This document shows, in pieces, positions 1 to 9,646 of a DNA stretch of 64,000 bases. A model generated the notes under the pieces. The model made no database searches, was not told the origin of the DNA, and was given only the letters and a program-made list of their open reading frames with translations. Position 1 is the stretch's first letter, and each line of letters starts with the position of its first letter. The position numbers and the translations under genes were made by a program. Origin of the DNA: Helichrysum umbraculigerum (taxonomy: Eukaryota > Streptophyta > Magnoliopsida > Asterales > Asteraceae); NCBI GenBank assembly GCA_949592205.1, contig CATIUR010000003.1:20312001-20376000 (forward strand), read 5' to 3'.

Positions 1-1367
1 TTAGTTATACAAAAGAAATCCCTATGTTTCAAAAAGTTGGCATCCTAAATCTTCAAGGGTCGCCTAGATTTCCAGTTGTGCAGGCGGTCCTTACATGTGC
101 AGCTAATTCCCTGAAAAACATAGTAAAAGTCAACAACGAGGTTGAGTGAATTCACAGGTTTTATGTTTGCAAGTACAGTTGGTAACCCACTTGTTGTTTA
201 TACAGTATCGTTGGGATGTCACCCAAAAGTGTAATTCGTAAAACCAAACACGTTTCCATATAGTTGTTTGTAGGAAAGTTCGTATCCTAGTAGTTGTAGG
301 AAAGCAGTATCCTATTTCCAAGTATGTTCTGTAGGAATATACGTATCCTAGTAGTAGGTATGTTTCGTTGGGATGTTGCCCAAAAGTATAATTCAAGTTA
401 TAGTAGGAATGTAGGTATCCTAATCGTTGGGTGGGTCCATGTCAGTAGGAACCCAGTGCCCATGTCAGTAGGGGCTTTTCATCAGTTTAATAACAATAGT
501 AGACCATGTTCGCAGGATCTCGTGCCCATGTCAGAAGGGTCTTTTCAACAGTCAGTGCCCATGTCAGTATGGACTTTTCAATAGTTTGTGCCCATGTCAG
601 TAGGGACTTTTCAACAGTTAGTGCCCATATCAGTAGGGACTTTTCAATAGTTTGTGCCCATGTCAGTAGGGACTTTTCAGTTGCTTGTGCCCATGTCAGT
701 AGGGACTTTTTAATAGTTCAATCAGTTAAGTAAATAGTGTTGCTGGTAGTTCTCCAGCATTTTCGAAACAGTACCGGTCGTTCTCCGGTTTATCAAGTAT
801 AGTTTATCCCGTTTGTAATGGTTTGTCGTACGAAAACGTTATTTAATAAACATTAGTTGTGTAACAGTTTAACAGTTTCAATGTACTCTAGTCGTTCGAG
901 TAAAACCAGTATACAATCATGTACGTAAAAGCGTTTGACTATGTTTTCCACCCCTGTTCAAAGCAGTTAAAACAGTAAATGTAGGGGCTGTGAACTCACC
1001 TGTCGAGTTAAGTTGCGTGCGAGTGCTAGCAAACCTAAGCCCAAGTACAGTCCGAAATCTTTTAACGTCCTAAACGTATGAGATTTAATAAGTATGTGGA
1101 TGTTTAATCTAATCATCGATGCTAGTGTTTGTACAACTAAGTTATGTCCAAATCGTTCGTTTAATTGTTTACGTTTGTATTTTGTATTTGTGAAAAGGTA
1201 TACGACTCGTTGGTGATAGTTTGAAATCATAGTTTCAAAAAGTATAATTATGTTTTGTTTCGTTGCATTTCTATAAATCACGAAATTGAATACGGGGGTC
1301 CTAGGGCAGCGCCCCTGGTAGCGGGGTCCAAGGGGTGGCAACCCCTAGCGGGGTCCAAGGGGCAGAG
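1..1367 (-). mobile_element. Old Ty3/Gypsy LTR, left fragment (continues at 12052)
   Basis: This is part of an LTR in minus orientation, cut in two by Gypsy-1. Its order of landmarks matches the Gypsy-2 LTR: a segment ending in 'attcacaggtttt' near 155, then a 'gtgaactcacctg' segment near 990, then the GC-rich stretch just before 1363. The right part resumes at 12052 after the duplicated CAGAG and ends in TGTCACA at 13397. The start of the LTR lies left of the window, so I cannot tell a solo LTR from the 5' LTR of a larger minus-strand element. It is clearly older than Gypsy-1, which lies inside it. No gene is visible here; the short reading frames are not conserved-looking. Confidence 0.7.
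522..719. repeat. 33-bp tandem repeat, six units, inside the old LTR
   Basis: Units beginning GTGCCCATGTCAGTAGGGAC start at 522, 555, 588, 621, 654 and 687, an exact 33-bp period. A diverged extra copy starts at 456. Units differ by a few substitutions. The period is a multiple of three, so open frames run through it, but I see no coding signal. Confidence 0.9.
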
Positions 1368-3772
1368 TGTAACACCTGCTAAATTAGGATAATTAATTAT
1401 GCCTAATTGCTTGTAACTAGTTGTAATTAGTATGTAATAGGACTAATTGCAGACTCTATTTATATATATATAATGTGAATTATATATATATGTGTGTATT
1501 TACGCGATTTGGATTAATCGTACGAATTAACCGGACGGAGTCCGACACAATTATTTTGACGTTGGTGACTGAAACTTACCTAAATAATGAGAACGTATTT
1601 TATTATATAAAAATACACAGCGAACAAACATTTAATATAATATCGCGATGACATTTTAAATAATTTAGCGAATACATATTAAACACGAGTTAAGAATTTT
1701 AATACTTCGACAAATGTTTTTATAATTAATTAATTTCAAGGTATTTCATTTAAAACATTCTCGTCACCTTTTAAAAATATAACTGCTTGATATAACGCCT
1801 AAATGACGGAGAAAACGAACACCGCACGGGGTGCGGGGACCGGAAAATGGGAGGATAACCTCCCATTTCCCCACCTCCTCTTTCATTTTCTTCTCTATTT
1901 TCTCTCTCTCTCTTTCTTTTACTCCCAACCACTAAACCCATTTCATCACCAAAAATCTTACAAAACCGCAAAATAAACATACTAAACGACGCCGGATCAT
2001 ACCACCTCTTTAGAGAAAAACGTTCACCACTTCGCGATCTACAATCCTATCTTTCCGGAATTTCATTTCGGCAAATCGTAAGTTCCCGACAAAACCCGAA
2101 ACTCTCCGTTTTTACTCATTTTTACGTTTTTATGGTTTATATATGCTTAAAATGTCCAAAAATGGGTTGGGTAAAAGATTTGGACCAAACGGAAGCTTTT
2201 CGACCGATTTTCCGGCCACCATATTCCGATCAGACCGCTACGTCGCAGAGACGCTGGACTATCTGCGACGTAGCTCAAAACGTCGCATTATGTGGCCAAC
2301 GTCGCACTTAGCGACGTCGCGGCCTACGTCGCACAAAAATCCCAACGTCGCTCTAGCGACGCAGCCTATTACGTCGCATTAACTTGCGGACGTCGCACAT
2401 AGCGACGTAGACTTTTACGTCGCAAACCGAACCTACGTCGCATTGATTTGCGAAGGTCGCATCATGCGACGTACCTCCCTACGTCGCACCCTACGTCGCA
2501 TACTACGTCGCATGCTACGTCGCACAAACCAGAACCTTGAAAAGTCAGATTTTACTAAGTGTCGAACTTACACAATTTCAAATACTTATGCCATACGACT
2601 TAACAAACGTCATAGAACATACTTTCTATTACAAATACACTAAATTGCGTTATAAATGATAACGCTTTGAATCATTATTACAAACCGTCACCAACGGGCC
2701 ATATTTGTTTTCAAACTACAAACGGATTACTAAACAAACACTTGGACATAATGAGTTGTGTAAACAACTAGCCTAGGTGGTCTTGCGAGACATCTACTTA
2801 CTTAACCTTATATGTTTAGGCATTTGAAGGTTACGGGTTCGGAGAACCTACGGTTGATATTATTTACTCGCTTATTGATATAAACGTACTTGCAAGGACT
2901 CAGGTGAGTCTTACGGCCCCACTTTTACTGTTTTATCTTATTGGGGGAGACACATGCTACTACTTTTCTTGAACACAAGTACTAAACTGTTTACTATACC
3001 AAACGGAATTGCATGAGTTGTTACTATCTACAGAAGTCTCTCCATCATATATCGTTAGTTATGGACTTAAGCGCGAACAGTAGTTAATGGATCCATTAGG
3101 GAAATGACCCTCCCCACCCGGGGCAGTAGCGCTGCCACGTACCGATTTACACGTATAAACGGGTGACAACTTATTCGTTACTGATGCTTGCTCACTTACG
3201 AGCATGTCACGGGAGCAAACATAATATTACGGGTTAAGCTTCGATTATGAGCCTCATGGCAACGGTATAAACTTATTTATTTACATTTGCTGGATTGCGA
3301 ATACTGATTTTTTTTCGATTGCTGGATTGCAATGGCTGATTTTACGCCTACGGGCACTACTAATGAAATCTCGTGTTCAAAGCCGATATTATTTACAAAC
3401 CTGTGAGATTCACCAACCTTTTGGTTGACACTTTTTAGCATGTTTTCTCAGGTACCCGGATGGAGTAGGATTACTCCAGGATTTTAGCTAGAGTCGCATG
3501 ATTTCAACACAACTGCATTAACGGAGATTCTTAGCATTATCTTTTGTATATTACGATTATGTAATAGAATCTCCCGCTATATGCGTGGACTCTAGGGAAA
3601 ACTACATTTTGTATACGAAAACACTAAGTTTTCAAACATTATACCTATGGAATGTAACTAATTTGCAAACGTTGCATATAGATGTCGTTTGCTTTATCTT
3701 TGTGCTGTGATATTTGATTAGTAACACCCCAAACTATGCTTCCGCAAAACAGTGAATTTCGGGGGTGTTACA
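1368..3772 (+). repeat. 5' LTR of Gypsy-1
   Basis: 2405 bp, TG...CA ends, followed after three bases by the primer-binding site. TATA-like sequences occur near 1603 (tattatataaaaat) and 2136 (tttatatatgc). The second lies about 100 bp before the palindrome array, so the array could be at or just after the start of the transcript; this is inference. The first ~250 bp closely match the Gypsy-2 LTR, as does the last part; the middle differs. Confidence 0.95.
2238..2524. repeat. Palindrome array, ACGTCGCA / TGCGACGT type
   Basis: About fifteen copies of TACGTCGCA or its reverse complement. The first pair forms a 12-bp stem, CTACGTCGCAGA at 2238-2249 with TCTGCGACGTAG at 2262-2273, and a 12-nt loop. 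The end of the array (2490-2524) has direct copies of CTACGTCGCA every 10-11 bp. The array lies 870-1156 bp from the LTR start. It is repeated identically in the 3' LTR at 10517-10803. Confidence 0.9.
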
Positions 3773-3775
3773 GAT

Positions 3776-3787
3776 TGGTATCAGAGC
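3776..3787 (+). other. Primer-binding site of Gypsy-1 (initiator Met tRNA)
   Basis: TGGTATCAGAGC is complementary to the 3' end of plant initiator Met tRNA. It lies three bases after the 5' LTR. The same 12-mer follows the LTRs of Gypsy-2, the Sirevirus and Gypsy-3. Confidence 0.93.
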
Positions 3788-4364
3788 CTAAGGTTATAGT
3801 GAACTAGGTTGCATTTAGTGGGCCTAGACTATGACCATTAGGCAGTATTTCCTTATTAGGCATGATTGGTTCAGGAATTACATCATACGACTTTAATTTA
3901 ACATAGCCTGATCAACTATGTACAATTAAGGAAAGATGATGTGAGGTCTGAAATGGTTATGTCAAACAGGAATACGTTAGTAGACTCTGACCACGAGAGA
4001 ACCGAGACTCTTACTTGTTATGTGCTAGACATACGCTAGGCTATTATGTGATATACGAGTATATACATACATAGGCCTCACTCACTGACTATACTACTAA
4101 GCTATTATATCTTGGATATATATGAATAGGCCTCGCACGTAAACACACTCGCTATAGAGATAGCCGACGTTTCTCTGGTGACACTTACGAATTTCTCTCA
4201 GCGGTTTGCACCGACCATGACAGACTTGATTACCGTCACACCACCTTGTGGCGCACTCTAATGATTTTACGAAAATCACATCTAACACCCTGAAACAACG
4301 TACTTCCAAGGACTAAAATCCTCTCTCTGTCATTTCTATAGAACTCAAAGACACGAATTCCCAA

Positions 4365-4841
4365 ATGGACGACTACATGTCTGATAGTGACCAAGTCCAC
4401 GGGGAACAAATCCAGTACACGTATCTCGATGAGGACATCGTACCAGAAGAAGAAATCATGCTGGAGGGAAACGAAAATCAGGATTTCGGAATGACTGGCA
4501 TCGATATTGAAGAATATGAGAGAGTGCGAGATCAGGCTGTGGGACTAGACGGCCGAAATTGGGCACTTAAGCGTAAGTGCATAGACTATGAACAAAGATT
4601 GAGAATCTCAAACCGATCTGTCCCTACACGAATCAAAGATAAGATCCGTTACTGGAAGAAAGTAGCCACCAACCTAACCCGTAGGACCAAAACATGGATC
4701 AAACGTTTGGGCAGGAAATCAACGGAGGAGACTAGGTACCGCTCCACGACTCAAAGATACAGGGACATGCTTGAAGCACGCTACCACCCACACGACCTGA
4801 ACCTGGAGTCGGAAGAAGAATCCGAAGGCCAGGAACCCTAA
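4365..4841 (+). CDS. Leader ORF of Gypsy-1, unknown function
   Basis: A 158-codon open frame lying between the primer-binding site and gag. I do not recognise a family. The N-terminal ~60 residues are strongly acidic (MDDYMSDSD, DEDIVPEEE); the middle (~70-125) is rich in Arg and Lys, including a KIRYWKKV stretch; the C-terminus is acidic again (ESEEESEGQEP). There is no signal peptide or membrane segment. The sister element Gypsy-2 has nearly identical gag-pol and the same first ~270 bp of leader, but carries a different 76-codon ORF at this position. The frame is long for chance and polar throughout, so it may be a small accessory protein. Expression is unproven. The gag start is 360 bp downstream. 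Confidence 0.5.
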   Translation: MDDYMSDSDQVHGEQIQYTYLDEDIVPEEEIMLEGNENQDFGMTGIDIEEYERVRDQAVGLDGRNWALKRKCIDYEQRLRISNRSVPTRIKDKIRYWKKVATNLTRRTKTWIKRLGRKSTEETRYRSTTQRYRDMLEARYHPHDLNLESEEESEGQEP

Positions 4842-5203
4842 CTAAGAATGAACCAACCGACTAGCAGAAACTGTGGACCGCTTTGTCACGCTGATGGAAC
4901 CAATTAATCTACATTAAGATTAGTGTAGTTTTTGTCTTGTAATCTATCTCGTAATCTAGGGACTATCTAGCACTACTCTATAAACTAGTCGGATGTAACC
5001 ATTCCCGGCACCCTTGTAATATCTCTGTAGGATGTAACTTTTGAACTCACTTTATCTATCAGATATCCTTTGTTATCTCAACTCACCTTAATTGTCATTT
5101 TCCATATTGATGTTATGTATTACTGCTTTTATACATGTACATCTGTGACAATTACCAGCTCATACAAAATCTCATGTATCTTCATTTCTTTTATTGAAGA
5201 ATC

Positions 5204-8200
5204 ATGCCGCCAAAGACACGACCATACACCGACGCCCAGATTACCTCACTTATAACCCAGGCTGTTACTGAAGCCTTGGCTCGGAATACTCCACCAAATT
5301 CCTCGAGAAACAGCGATGCCGCTGAAACCACTACTGCTAAACCTTGTTCTTACAAGGACTTCCAGAACTGCAAACCTCTAAACTTTGCAGGTACCGAGGG
5401 AGCTATCGGTCTAGTACGCTGGATCGAGAAAGTTGAGTCTGTATTTCTTATCTGCAACTGCGCGGAGGGAGATAAGGTTAAGTTCTCCGTTAGTACTTTT
5501 ACTGACACCGCACTCACCTGGTGGAACACTTATGCCCAGACTGTGAGTGTTGCTACTGCTTACCAACTCCCGTGGGAGGAGTTGAAGAAGATGTTGAGGG
5601 GCGAGTATTGCCCCAGGGATGAATTGAAACAACTAGAAGTGGAATTTTGGAACCATAAGATGCAAGGTAATGATATCACCGGCTACACCAACCGTTTCCA
5701 CCAACTGGCACTTCTGTGCCCAACCATGGTCGATCCTGAGTACAAGAGGATCGAGAAATTCGTTGATGGTCTTCCTGAAAGACTCCAAGACCTGATAACT
5801 TCTTCCAAACCGGGTACAATTCAGAGCGCCATTCGTATGGCCCATGAACTAACGGCAAATTCTGTCCGCCGTGGTACAACTTCAACCCCATCTGCAAACA
5901 ACAAACGCAAGTGGGAAGGTAACCCCAACTCATCCAACCAAACCTCCAACAAAAAGCCTGAGTACATTAAGGCTTATTCATCTGGAACTTCGGAGAAGAA
6001 AGGGTACAGCGGGAGCAGACCCTACTGTCCCAAATGCAACCGCCACCATGACGGTTCTTGCCCTTGCTCCAACTGCAAGCGGTTCGGGCATCTAGCCAAG
6101 GATTGTCGAACCAACATTCCCACCCCCAACACTAATGCACCAAAGGCCTGCTTTGGGTGCGGAAATACAGGGCATTTCAAGAAAGATTGCCCAAAGCTGA
6201 AAAACAACAACAACCCTGCTCGCGGCAGATCATTCATTATCAAGGCTGGGGAAGCCAGACAAGACCCGAACGTCGTGACGGGTACGTTCCTTCTCAACGA
6301 CCTTACTGCTTCTGTGTTATTTGATACCGGTGCCGATAGAAGCTTCATATCTGAGAAATTTAGCTCTTTACTTGATATTACTCCCACTGCCTTAGATGCT
6401 AAATACATTGTAGAATTAGCTAATGGCAACCTGATTGAGACTGATAGCATCATACACAACTGTACACTTAACCTCACGAACGAAACGTTTCCCATTGATT
6501 TAATCCCTGTCGAGATCGGCAGCTTCGATATTATTGTCGGTATGGATTGGTTATCCAAGCACCGAGCTGAAATCATCTGTCATGACAAACTCGTTCGCAT
6601 ACCTCTTGTCTCCGGTGGAACCTTAGTCCTACAAGGGGAGACCGGCAGACGGAATCTGAATATTGTCTCCTGTCTGAAAACTAGAAAGTATCTACGAAAA
6701 GGGTATCAAGCCATCCTCGCACATGTAACGGAGAAGAAGTCGGAGGAGAAGCGACTTGAGGATGTTCCGATCGTGCGGGATTTCCCGGAAGTCTTTCCTG
6801 AAGACTTGCCCGGACTTCCGCCACCTAGACAAGTTGAATTTCAAATCGAACTTGTGCCCGGAGCTGCACCCGTGGCACGAGCCCCTTACCGTTTAGCACC
6901 ATCCGAAATGCAGGAGTTGTCTAACCAACTACAGGAACTCCTGGACAGAGGATTCATTCGACCAAGTTCCTCGCCTTGGGGAGCTCCGGTCTTATTCGTG
7001 AAAAAGAAAGATGGATCTTTCCGCATGTGTATTGACTACCGAGAGCTGAATAAGCTAACCATAAAGAATCGGTACCCACTTCCTAGAATCGATGACCTAT
7101 TTGATCAACTCCAGGGATCGAGTGTTTACTCAAAGATTGATCTACGGTCGGGTTATCATCAACTCCGAGTCCGTGACAATGATATCCCAAAGACAGCCTT
7201 CCGAACTCGTTATGGGCATTACGAGTTCCAAGTGATGCCATTCGGTTTAACCAACGCACCGGCCGTATTCATGGACCTTATGAATCGGGTGTGCAAACCA
7301 TACCTTGACAAATTCGTCATTGTGTTCATCGACGATATTCTGATTTACTCTCGCAATGAGCAGGAACATGCTCAACATCTGAAAACCATTCTAGGACTTC
7401 TGAAACACGAAGAGTTATATGCCAAATTCTCTAAGTGTGAGTTCTGGATTCGAACCGTTCAATTCCTCGGGCACGTGATTGACAGCCAAGGAATTCATGT
7501 TGATCCCGCCAAGATTGAAGCAATCAAGGGCTGGGAGTCACCGACCACTCCAACCGAAGTGAGACAATTCTTAGGTCTTGCTGGTTACTACCGCCGATTC
7601 ATCGAAAACTTTTCAAGAATAGCTGTTCCCCTAACCACACTGACTCAGAAAGATAAGAAGTTCGATTGGACTGATAAACAAGAGTCAGCCTTCCAGCTAT
7701 TGAAAAACAAACTTTGCAGTGCACCAATCCTGTCCTTACCCGAGGGCACCGACGATTTCGTAGTTTACTGCGACGCCTCACACCAAGGACTTGGTTGTGT
7801 GTTGATGCAACGGGAAAAAGTCATTGCCTATGCCTCACGACAACTGAAAATCCACGAGAAAAACTATACGACCCACGACCTCGAGTTAGGTGCTGTGGTC
7901 TTCGCATTGAAAATCTGGAGACATTATCTCTACGGTACGAAAAGCACTATCTTTACCGATCACAAAAGTCTCCAACACATATTCGATCAGAAAGATCTAA
8001 ACATGAGACAACGTCGCTGGGTTGAGTTACTTAGTGACTACGACTGCGAGATCAAATACCATCCGGGCAAGGCTAACGTAGTTGCCGATGCCTTAAGCCG
8101 AAAAGAACGAGTGAAACCCCTTCGAGTTCGAGCACTTTCTATGACAATTCATAACGAGCTTCCTGCTCAAATCCTTACCGCTCAACTTGAAGCCCTCAAC

Positions 8201-9613
8201 GATGAAAACTTGAAAAATGAAGCCTTGCGAGGCTTGGATAAACAATTCGAAATCAAACCCGATGGAACTCGATACTTCTCTAACCGGGTGTGGTTACCCA
8301 AATTCGGAAACTTGCGAGATTTGGTGATGGCTGAAGCTCACAAATCTCGATACTCTATACATCCTGGATCTGACAAGATGTATCATGACGTCAAAGGGTT
8401 GTATTGGTGGCCTAACATGAAAGCTGACATCGCCTTGTACGTCAGTAAATGCCTAACCTGTTCCAAAGTAAAAGCCGAACACCAAAGACCCTCGGGGTTG
8501 CTTCAACAACCTGAAATTCCTCAATGGAAATGGGAACAGATTTCCATGGACTTCATTACCAAACTACCGAGAACTTCGAGTGGTTGCGATACCATTTGGG
8601 TGATCGTGGACCGTCTCACGAAATCTGCTCATTTTCTGGCCATCAAGGAAACCGATAAGATGGAGCGTCTGACTCGCATCTATGTCAAAGAAATCATCTC
8701 GCGACACGGTGTACCTATCTCGATCATCTCGGATAGGGACAGCCGTTTTACTTCTAACTTTTGGAAATCGCTACAGAAATCTCTTGGTACTCGTCTGGAT
8801 ATGAGTACTGCTTATCACCCGCAAACCGATGGCCAAAGCGAGCGAACTATTCAAACACTGGAGGATATGCTACGAGCCTGCGTAGTTGACTTCGGTACTT
8901 CTTGGGAAAATCACTTACCGTTGTGTGAGTTTTCGTACAACAACAGTTATCATACCAGCATAAAGGCTGCACCCTTCGAGGCACTTTACGGACGTAAGTG
9001 CCGATCACCCATCTGTTGGACTGAGTTAGGAGATTCCCAACTCACGGGTCCAGAAATCATTCAAGAAACTACTGAGAAAATCGTTAGTATTCAAAACCGG
9101 CTGAAAGCCGCACGTGATCGTCAGAAAAGCTATGCTGACGTGAGACGCAAACACATTGAGTTCCAGGTAGGAGACAAGGTACTTCTCAAGGTGGCACCGT
9201 GGAAAGGTGTTATTCGATTCGGGAAACGAGGCAAACTAAATCCTAGATACATCGGACCATTCGAAATCCTTGAAAGGATTGGTCCAGTGGCATATCGCCT
9301 GCAACTTCCTGCTGAACTTAGCAGCGTACACAACACATTCCACATTTCTAACTTGAAGAAATGTCTGTCTGACGAGACGCTGATTATACCGCTCGACGAA
9401 ATTCAAATCGATGATAAACTTCATTTCGTCGAGAAACCTATGGAAATCATGGACCGAGAGGTCAAGCAATTGAAACAGAGTCGTATTCCCATAGTAAAAG
9501 TCAGGTGGAATTCTAGGCGCGGCCCTGAGTTCACCTGGGAACGGGAAGACCAAATGCGACAGAAATATCCACATCTCTTCCCAGACAACGCACCGTCCGT
9601 GCACTCAAGATAA
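5204..9613 (+). CDS. Gag-Pol polyprotein of Gypsy-1
   Basis: A single open frame of 1469 codons with all domains in Ty3/Gypsy order. The Gag core is at ~50-200. Zinc knuckles include CSNCKRFGHLAKDC (~288-301) and CFGCGNTGHFKKDC (~316-329). The aspartic protease has LFDTGADRSF (~372). Reverse transcriptase has the KKKDGSFRMCIDYREL block (~600) and the active-site FIDDIL (~709). RNase H starts near VYCDAS (~853) and is followed by VVADALSRKE (~960). Integrase has an HHCC zinc site (~1046-1086) and acidic residues in MDFITKL, SDRDSRF and GQSER. A GPF-type module follows at ~1345. The last ~55 residues (from ~1408, IMDREVKQL to FTWEREDQ..YPHLF) look like a chromodomain, known in chromoviruses to bias integration toward heterochromatin. 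No stop or frameshift is visible, so the polyprotein is probably functional. The ATG at 5204 gives the same MPPK start as Gypsy-2. Confidence 0.97.
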   Translation: MPPKTRPYTDAQITSLITQAVTEALARNTPPNSSRNSDAAETTTAKPCSYKDFQNCKPLNFAGTEGAIGLVRWIEKVESVFLICNCAEGDKVKFSVSTFTDTALTWWNTYAQTVSVATAYQLPWEELKKMLRGEYCPRDELKQLEVEFWNHKMQGNDITGYTNRFHQLALLCPTMVDPEYKRIEKFVDGLPERLQDLITSSKPGTIQSAIRMAHELTANSVRRGTTSTPSANNKRKWEGNPNSSNQTSNKKPEYIKAYSSGTSEKKGYSGSRPYCPKCNRHHDGSCPCSNCKRFGHLAKDCRTNIPTPNTNAPKACFGCGNTGHFKKDCPKLKNNNNPARGRSFIIKAGEARQDPNVVTGTFLLNDLTASVLFDTGADRSFISEKFSSLLDITPTALDAKYIVELANGNLIETDSIIHNCTLNLTNETFPIDLIPVEIGSFDIIVGMDWLSKHRAEIICHDKLVRIPLVSGGTLVLQGETGRRNLNIVSCLKTRKYLRKGYQAILAHVTEKKSEEKRLEDVPIVRDFPEVFPEDLPGLPPPRQVEFQIELVPGAAPVARAPYRLAPSEMQELSNQLQELLDRGFIRPSSSPWGAPVLFVKKKDGSFRMCIDYRELNKLTIKNRYPLPRIDDLFDQLQGSSVYSKIDLRSGYHQLRVRDNDIPKTAFRTRYGHYEFQVMPFGLTNAPAVFMDLMNRVCKPYLDKFVIVFIDDILIYSRNEQEHAQHLKTILGLLKHEELYAKFSKCEFWIRTVQFLGHVIDSQGIHVDPAKIEAIKGWESPTTPTEVRQFLGLAGYYRRFIENFSRIAVPLTTLTQKDKKFDWTDKQESAFQLLKNKLCSAPILSLPEGTDDFVVYCDASHQGLGCVLMQREKVIAYASRQLKIHEKNYTTHDLELGAVVFALKIWRHYLYGTKSTIFTDHKSLQHIFDQKDLNMRQRRWVELLSDYDCEIKYHPGKANVVADALSRKERVKPLRVRALSMTIHNELPAQILTAQLEALNDENLKNEALRGLDKQFEIKPDGTRYFSNRVWLPKFGNLRDLVMAEAHKSRYSIHPGSDKMYHDVKGLYWWPNMKADIALYVSKCLTCSKVKAEHQRPSGLLQQPEIPQWKWEQISMDFITKLPRTSSGCDTIWVIVDRLTKSAHFLAIKETDKMERLTRIYVKEIISRHGVPISIISDRDSRFTSNFWKSLQKSLGTRLDMSTAYHPQTDGQSERTIQTLEDMLRACVVDFGTSWENHLPLCEFSYNNSYHTSIKAAPFEALYGRKCRSPICWTELGDSQLTGPEIIQETTEKIVSIQNRLKAARDRQKSYADVRRKHIEFQVGDKVLLKVAPWKGVIRFGKRGKLNPRYIGPFEILERIGPVAYRLQLPAELSSVHNTFHISNLKKCLSDETLIIPLDEIQIDDKLHFVEKPMEIMDREVKQLKQSRIPIVKVRWNSRRGPEFTWEREDQMRQKYPHLFPDNAPSVHSR

Positions 9614-9636
9614 TTTCGGGACGAAATTTCTTTAAC

Positions 9637-9646
9637 AAGGGGAGAA
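9637..9646 (+). other. Polypurine tract of Gypsy-1
   Basis: AAGGGGAGAA lies directly before the 3' LTR, where plus-strand DNA synthesis is expected to start. Gypsy-2 has AAGGGAAGAA at the same place. Confidence 0.9.

Noticed and set aside
1771..1980. Short frames repeated at 10050-10259 and 37317-45207
   Set aside because: They are duplicated only because they lie in LTRs. Low-complexity composition (Arg/Glu, or Pro/Ser from GA/CT-rich DNA).
2238..2524. CRISPR-like spacing of repeated motifs
   Set aside because: The units are short, irregularly spaced, in both orientations and lie in the LTRs of a plant retrotransposon. There are no spacers of constant length and no cas genes.
5411..6576. 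Antisense open frames inside Gypsy-1 gag-pol (likewise in Gypsy-2 and in the Sirevirus pol)
   Set aside because: They mirror the sense coding sequence and contain no domains of their own.
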